Assembly (NCBI GenBank): GCA_035551935.1 | Contig: DASZMJ010000628.1 | Location: 1 to 8,977 of the forward strand | Source of the DNA: DASZMJ01 sp035551935 | GTDB lineage: Bacteria > Planctomycetota > Planctomycetia > Isosphaerales > Isosphaeraceae | Direction: 5' to 3' | Length of the DNA stretch: 8,977 nt | In this document: positions 5,449-8,977 of the stretch, in pieces | Position numbering within the stretch: the first letter of the stretch is position 1 | Layout: every line of letters begins with the position of its first letter | Notes under the pieces: generated by a model | What the model saw: only the letters and a program-made list of their open reading frames with translations | The model's database searches: none | What the model was told of the DNA's origin: nothing | Translations under genes and position numbers: made by a program

Positions 5449-6675
5449 ATGCCCACGGCATCCTCCAGGGACGACCCGATCGATGGTCTCCGGGTCCGCG
5501 CGCTCGTCGAGCGCGGGCCATATTACGTGGGGCAGGCGATCGCGCTCGACGTCGTGACGACAGCCGCGGGGGAGTGGCCGGAAGTGGTGCCGCCGAGGGT
5601 CGAGGGGGCCGAGGTCGCCCCGTGGGGGACCGACTTCGAGCCGGTCGCCGTCGACGCGATCGGCGACCTCGTGAACGAGACGAATCGTTTTACGACGCGG
5701 TTCCGCCTGGTGCCGACGCGGCCGGGCCGCCTGGCGATCCCATCGATCGTGGCGCGGCTGGGCGATCGGTCGAGGCGATCGAAGCCGTTCCGGCTCGACG
5801 TCCGCCCGATCCCGGCGGCCGGGCGGCCGGCGACGTTCCTCGGGGGAGTGGGTCCGTTCGAGCTGGCGGCCGAGGCGCGGCCGAGCGCGGTGCGGGTCGG
5901 CCAGCCGATCGAATTCCGCCTCACGATCACCGGCCCCGGCGCGCTCGGCACGGCCCGCGCCCCCGAATTGCGGGGCCTGGAGCGGACGGACCTGGGGTTG
6001 GAGGTCGCGCGGTTGCCGACGGAGTCCGTCGCCGAGCCGCCGGCGCGCGTCCTCCGCTACCGGCTCCGGCCCACGAAGGCCGGCGCGTCGGCGATCCCGC
6101 CGGTGTCGGTCGCGACCTTCGACCCGACTTCGAGGCGCTTCCTCACCAGGGCCTCGCACGGCGTGCCCATCCGCGTCGCCGACGTGCCCACGCTCGACCC
6201 CTCCACCCTCGACGCCGCCCTCCCGCCCGAACGGCCCTCACGCCGCTGGACTCGGCCTGCGCTCTGGGCCTGTGGCGTGGCGAGTTCCCTCGGCCTCGCG
6301 GCGGCCGTCGTGCTGGCCCTGGCCCGCTGGCGGAGGCGCCGGTTCGCCGACCCGAGGCGGCTCGCCGGGCGCCTCGCCCGCTCGTTCGACCCCCGCGACG
6401 ACGCCCAGCGCGCGGCCCGTCGCGTCCGACGGGCCTTGACCGACTACCTCCGCGCCGCCGTCGGTCGGCCGCCGGGGGCCCTGACACCGGCCGAAGCGTC
6501 TGCGGGGATCAGGAAAGCGACGGGTGACGCCGACCTCGCCGCGCGCGCGGAACGGCTCGTCGCGGCCTGCGACCGCGTCAACTTCGCGATGCTGAGGGCG
6601 GGGAAAGACATCGGAAACGAGGCGAGGAAGGTCTTCGAATCGCTGGCGCGGGCGGTCCGGCCGGAGGGCCATTGA
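5449..6675 (+). CDS. BatD-like membrane protein lacking a recognisable signal peptide
   Basis: A 408-residue protein resembling BatD, the beta-domain membrane protein usually found with BatA/BatB von Willebrand proteins in the aerotolerance (Bat) cluster. Two beta-sandwich segments are visible. The first runs from GLRVRALVERGPYYVGQAI (13-31) to about residue 120. The second is about 135-245 and opens with the typical PSAVRVGQPIEFRLTITGPG. One transmembrane helix (about 270-292) is followed by RWRRRR and a helical charged C-terminal domain (300-408), presumably cytoplasmic. BatD proteins expose the beta domains outside the membrane and so need a signal peptide, but residues 1-12 (MPTASSRDDPID) are hydrophilic. 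A stop codon lies 7 nt upstream in frame, and no ribosome site is evident. The N-terminus may therefore be damaged or replaced. No batA, batB or moxR gene is adjacent. Family assignment rests on motif resemblance, not a search. Confidence 0.7.
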   Translation: MPTASSRDDPIDGLRVRALVERGPYYVGQAIALDVVTTAAGEWPEVVPPRVEGAEVAPWGTDFEPVAVDAIGDLVNETNRFTTRFRLVPTRPGRLAIPSIVARLGDRSRRSKPFRLDVRPIPAAGRPATFLGGVGPFELAAEARPSAVRVGQPIEFRLTITGPGALGTARAPELRGLERTDLGLEVARLPTESVAEPPARVLRYRLRPTKAGASAIPPVSVATFDPTSRRFLTRASHGVPIRVADVPTLDPSTLDAALPPERPSRRWTRPALWACGVASSLGLAAAVVLALARWRRRRFADPRRLAGRLARSFDPRDDAQRAARRVRRALTDYLRAAVGRPPGALTPAEASAGIRKATGDADLAARAERLVAACDRVNFAMLRAGKDIGNEARKVFESLARAVRPEGH

Positions 6676-6683
6676 GAAAGCCA

Positions 6684-6741
6684 GGAAGGGCACGCCGGGC
6701 CGCCCCGTTCTCTCGCGAGGCGGCCGAACCGGTGCCCTTCC
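6684..6741. terminator. Bidirectional hairpin terminator between convergent genes
   Basis: GGAAGGGCAC (6684-6693) is the exact reverse complement of GTGCCCTTCC (6732-6741). Inside it GCCGCC pairs with GGCGGC across a loop, extending the stem with an asymmetric internal loop. It begins 8 nt after the BatD-like stop and ends 28 nt before the helicase stop on the other strand, the expected place for a shared terminator. There is no clean T-tract on either side, which is common in GC-rich genomes. Confidence 0.7.
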
Positions 6742-6769
6742 GAACCGTCACCCGATTGATCCTAACCGA

Positions 6770-7996
6770 TCAGCGGCCGCCCCAGGGCGAGGCGGTGGCC
6801 GCGGTGCTGTAGAGCTCGCGGTACTTCGTCTCGCGGCGCTCGCGGCGGAAGGTCTCGAAGCCGTCGAGCTCGAGCTTGGGGATCGGCTTGTTGATCAGGA
6901 TCTCGATGGACGTCAGCGGGTCCCCCTGGTCGGGGCAGACGAATAAATAGGCGATGCCGTCCTTGCCCATGCGGCCGGTCCGGCCGATGCGGTGGACGTA
7001 GTTCTCCGGGTCGTCCGGGATGTCGAAGTTGATGATGTGGCTGATGTCGTCGACGTCGATGCCGCGGCCGACGACGTCGGTGGCGACCAGCACCGGGATC
7101 GTGCCGTCGCGGAACCCGCGCATCACGCGGTTGCGGGACGTCTGGGGCAGGTCGCCGTGGATCGTCGCGACCCCGCGCACCTTCCCCTGGAGCTTCTCGG
7201 CCAGCTTGTCCGCCCCGCGCCGGGTGCGGGTGAAGATGATGCACTGGCGCGGCTGGTCGCGCTCGAGCAGGTGGACGAGCAGGTCGAACTTGCGGACCTG
7301 GTCGACCGTCACGTAATACTGCGCGATCGACTCGACCGACATCTCGTCCTTGGACAGGTCCATCTCGATCGGATTGAACATGTACTTGCGCGCGAGCGTG
7401 CGGACTTCGGGGCTGATGGTGGCCGACAGGAGGAGCGTCTGGTGGGGGTCGGGGACCCGCCGCAGGATGCGCTCGATGTCGGGCCGGAAGCCGATGTCGA
7501 GCATGCGGTCGGCCTCGTCCAGGACGACGTGGAAGATGTCGCCGAGGAAGAGCGTGCGCCGCTCGATGTGGTCGATGACGCGGCCGGGAGTGCCGACGAC
7601 GATGTCGACCCCGCGATCGAGCGCCCGGAGCTGCTTCTCGATCGGCTCGCCGCCGTAGATGCCACAGATGGCCACGTCCTGGCCGTGGGCGAGCTTCTGG
7701 ATTTCGCCGACGATCTGCTGGACGAGCTCGCGCGTCGGCGCAAGCACGATCGCCTGGGGCCCCCGGCCGCGGGTCTCGAGCATCTCCAACAGCGGGATGC
7801 CGAAGGCGGCCGTCTTGCCCGTGCCCGTCTTGGCCTGGCCGATTACGTCGGCGCCGTCGAGCGCCGCGGGGATCAACTCGGTCTGGATCGGGGTGGGGGC
7901 GTGGTACTTCGCCTTCTTCAGGGCCTGGAGCATCGTCGTGCTCAGGCCCAACGATCGGAACCCCGGCGGGGGCTCCTCGACAGCACGTTGAATCAA
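6770..7996 (-). CDS. DEAD-box ATP-dependent RNA helicase
   Basis: An ATP-driven enzyme that unwinds short RNA duplexes, acting in ribosome assembly, mRNA decay or cold adaptation. All DEAD-box motifs are present: upstream Phe13 and Q motif PTPIQ (34-38), Walker A AKTGTGKT (55-62), PTREL (87-91), GG (115-116), TPGR (136-139), DEAD (160-163), SAT (191-193), FTRT (255-258), ATDVVGRGID (305-314) and HRIGRTGR (335-342). At 408 residues it is a minimal two-RecA-domain protein. It lacks the long basic or RNA-binding C-terminal extension of DeaD/CsdA, with only a short charged tail (380-408), and is nearest in layout to RhlE- or CshA-type enzymes. It starts at TTG, chosen because AGGAGG lies 5 nt upstream and no in-frame ATG precedes the Q motif. 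It is transcribed alone, convergent with the BatD-like gene. Confidence 0.96.
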   Translation of the reverse strand: MIQRAVEEPPPGFRSLGLSTTMLQALKKAKYHAPTPIQTELIPAALDGADVIGQAKTGTGKTAAFGIPLLEMLETRGRGPQAIVLAPTRELVQQIVGEIQKLAHGQDVAICGIYGGEPIEKQLRALDRGVDIVVGTPGRVIDHIERRTLFLGDIFHVVLDEADRMLDIGFRPDIERILRRVPDPHQTLLLSATISPEVRTLARKYMFNPIEMDLSKDEMSVESIAQYYVTVDQVRKFDLLVHLLERDQPRQCIIFTRTRRGADKLAEKLQGKVRGVATIHGDLPQTSRNRVMRGFRDGTIPVLVATDVVGRGIDVDDISHIINFDIPDDPENYVHRIGRTGRMGKDGIAYLFVCPDQGDPLTSIEILINKPIPKLELDGFETFRRERRETKYRELYSTAATASPWGGR

Positions 7997-8001
7997 ACAA
8001 G

Positions 8002-8007
8002 CCTCCT
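8002..8007 (-). promoter_or_regulatory. Strong Shine-Dalgarno site fixing the TTG start of the helicase
   Basis: AGGAGG on the minus strand ends 5 nt before TTG 7996. The next in-frame ATG (residue 22) would remove the upstream aromatic residue Phe13 that belongs to the Q-motif region, so the TTG is the sensible start. Confidence 0.7.
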
Positions 8008-8086
8008 GAGACGTGTCAGTTCACGACGATGGGCCCGGCCCGACCGGCCTCGCTTCGTGAGTCCGCCGGCGCGCCGACCGCCATCG

Positions 8087-8115
8087 ACACTAACACCTTA
8101 ACACATTCCCGTCAA
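8087..8115 (-). promoter_or_regulatory. Candidate promoter of the helicase gene
   Basis: TTGACG (8115-8110) and TAGTGT (8092-8087) on the minus strand are spaced by 17 nt. The -35 box matches 5 of 6 and the -10 box 3 of 6. It lies in a locally AT-richer stretch about 90 nt before the start codon, leaving a leader of about 80 nt. A second TTGACT overlaps just upstream (8121-8116). Supporting evidence is position and spacing only. Confidence 0.35.
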
Positions 8116-8363
8116 AGTCAATACGGTGGCGCGTCCCCGATTGTTTGCTCGCCCGGCCGCCCCGCCCGGTTTTCGCGACCCCGAGGCCGTTCCCCTTCGA
8201 CGCGATACACACAACCAACCACGCTCGCTCGCTTTTCTCTTGATCCTGAGGCGATGACGCGTTGCACACGTCCTACAACCTTGCACCCTCCCACGCTCGT
8301 TCCTCCCTCTTCGTAACTCGAAGCGACAGCGAGTTCTTGCTAGTGGGTCAAGTGGCTTGCGTG

Positions 8364-8392
8364 TGGCCATAATCGGCCTCCCGCATTATGAT
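8364..8392 (+). promoter_or_regulatory. Candidate promoter of the right transposase with a flanking inverted repeat
   Basis: TGGCCA (8364-8369, 4 of 6) and TATGAT (8387-8392, 5 of 6) are separated by 17 nt and lie 30 nt before the ATG. The inverted repeat CATAAT/ATTATG (8368-8373 and 8385-8390) overlaps both boxes and could be a binding site for the transposase N-terminal domain. Confidence 0.4.
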
Positions 8393-8421
8393 GAGCGGCC
8401 TCTCGCCCCACGGAGGCCGCC

Positions 8422-8977
8422 ATGTCCCGCCGCCAGACGGACCCGCTCCGCCCCCTCAGCGACGACCAACGCTCGGCCCTCGCTCAACTCAGCCGCGGCC
8501 AGGTCGCACCGGCCGTCGAGGTCGCCCGGGCCGAGATCCTCCCGGCCGTCGCCGCCGGCGACGACTCCCAGCAGGCCGCTCGCGTCGCGGGCCGACGCCC
8601 CGGCGACGCCGTCTCGCACTTGGTCGCCCGCTTCGACGTCGAGGGCACGGCCGCCCTGACGCCCCGACACGGCGGCGGGCGGCGGCCGACCTACGACCCG
8701 CAGGCCCGTGCCCGCATCGCCGCCGCGGCCGCCCGGGAGCCGACCCCCGAGCGGGACGGCACCGCGACCCGGTCGCTCTCGACCCTGCGGCGGACGCGCC
8801 GGGCCGCCCCCGATGGCCTGCCAAGGGCCTCGACCGACACCCTCCGCCGCGTGCTCCACGAGTCCGGCTCCAGCGACCGGCGCACCGGCACCTGGTGCCC
8901 GACGGGCGAGGCGCCGCGCCGCCGCAAGGCCGGGCCGGTCGTGGTCGTCGACCCGGATGCCGAGGCGAAAAAAAGTT
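8422..8977 (+). CDS. IS630-like transposase, N-terminal helix-turn-helix part (partial at window end)
   Basis: 185 codons are visible, open to the edge. Residues about 34-80 form a helix-turn-helix with the recognisable run RRPGDAVSHLVARFDVEG (about 60-77), then the linker PRHGGGRRPTYDP and a second domain with DGTATRSLSTLRR and STDTLRRVLHESG. The order HTH, HGGG linker, second HTH, then KAGPVVVVDPDAEAKK is what I know from IS630-like transposases whose DDE domain follows. The ATG has GGAGG 5 nt upstream. The frame reaches an A7 run (8968-8974) at the edge, so the catalytic domain could lie in this or a shifted frame. Compared with the usual sequence as I remember it, the stretch SSDRRTGTWC has lost the aromatic expected near its start, hinting at some decay. 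Confidence 0.8.
   Translation, partial: MSRRQTDPLRPLSDDQRSALAQLSRGQVAPAVEVARAEILPAVAAGDDSQQAARVAGRRPGDAVSHLVARFDVEGTAALTPRHGGGRRPTYDPQARARIAAAAAREPTPERDGTATRSLSTLRRTRRAAPDGLPRASTDTLRRVLHESGSSDRRTGTWCPTGEAPRRRKAGPVVVVDPDAEAKKS

Larger units (their letters stand above)
7997..8421. other. Intergenic region between helicase and right transposase
   Basis: These 425 bp contain no convincing gene. The helicase leader and promoter candidate occupy the left part. From about 8130 to 8340 I see only short repeats: ACAACC followed by CCACGCTCG occurs at 8211-8227 and again, with a longer gap, at 8275-8299. Overlapping small hairpins are CTTCG-TAACT-CGAAG (8309-8323) and AACTCG/CGAGTT (8315-8335). The right part, from about 8343, probably belongs to the insertion element. 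Confidence 0.5.
8343..8977 (+). mobile_element. Second IS630-like insertion sequence, 5' part (cut by window end)
   Basis: A transposase frame begins at 8422. A TA at 8341-8342 followed by GTGGGTCAAGTGGC is my best guess for the target site and terminal end, since IS630 elements insert at TA. The matching end is outside the window, so the boundary is unproven. This element differs in protein sequence from the left one, so the two do not form a composite transposon. Confidence 0.5.

Noticed and set aside
3135..6527. A 1130-codon open frame on the plus strand, antisense to dehydrogenase and flippase
   Set aside because: Its translation is Arg/Asp/Gly/Pro-rich and low in structure, as expected of a GC-rich shadow frame. 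The opposite strand encodes two clear protein families with conserved motifs.
6762..8101. Long frames on both strands across the helicase gene
   Set aside because: The helicase frame contains every DEAD-box motif in order; the others are composition-driven shadows.
8029..8316. Small frame of 95 codons on the plus strand in the same gap
   Set aside because: Pro/Thr/Ser/Arg-rich with no motif and no ribosome site; it looks like chance in GC-rich DNA.
8098..8370. Small frame of 90 codons on the minus strand upstream of the helicase
   Set aside because: It has no family resemblance, Arg-rich composition and no ribosome site. It would also overlap the proposed helicase promoter and the insertion element end.
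1..8977. A composite transposon made by the two flanking insertion elements
   Set aside because: The two transposases belong to different IS630 subtypes, point outward and share no visible ends, and the genes between are ordinary chromosomal genes.

Overview
The window is GC-rich bacterial DNA. A PEP-CTERM-tagged secreted protein, a Gly/Tyr-rich exported protein, a short GGTGGGC-type palindromic repeat and two transposase types of a kind I associate with Planctomycetota together suggest a planctomycete, perhaps Isosphaeraceae. That placement is inference from sequence style; there is no rRNA or marker gene here to settle it.

Layout. Positions 1-467 hold the 5' part of an IS630-family element on the minus strand, with a programmed -1 frameshift site (A_AAA_AAG). 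It abuts the stop codon of a PEP-CTERM protein gene (467-1183, minus) that carries an internal 52-residue duplication. A 392-bp spacer contains a perfect 28-bp inverted repeat. Next come a small Gly/Tyr-rich exported protein gene (1576-1944, minus) and a two-gene minus-strand unit: UDP-glucose 6-dehydrogenase (3813-5153), then a polytopic Wzx/MOP-type polysaccharide flippase (2124-3734). A promoter candidate lies upstream of the dehydrogenase, and two perfect palindromes lie between the two genes. Divergently, a BatD-like protein (5449-6675, plus) runs toward a DEAD-box RNA helicase (6770-7996, minus); a strong hairpin separates the convergent pair. The right end (about 8343-8977) is the start of a second, different IS630-like transposase, cut by the window edge inside an A7 run.

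Functional reading. The dehydrogenase makes UDP-glucuronate and the flippase moves a lipid-linked glycan across the inner membrane, so these two probably serve surface polysaccharide synthesis. The PEP-CTERM protein and the Gly/Tyr-rich protein would be exported surface or envelope proteins. The helicase and BatD-like gene look like separate units. I see no defence system, CRISPR array, tRNA or rRNA. The least ordinary items are the BatD-like protein without a signal peptide or Shine-Dalgarno site, the internal repeat of the PEP-CTERM protein, the stacked palindromes between dehydrogenase and flippase, and the insertion element joined to a stop codon.
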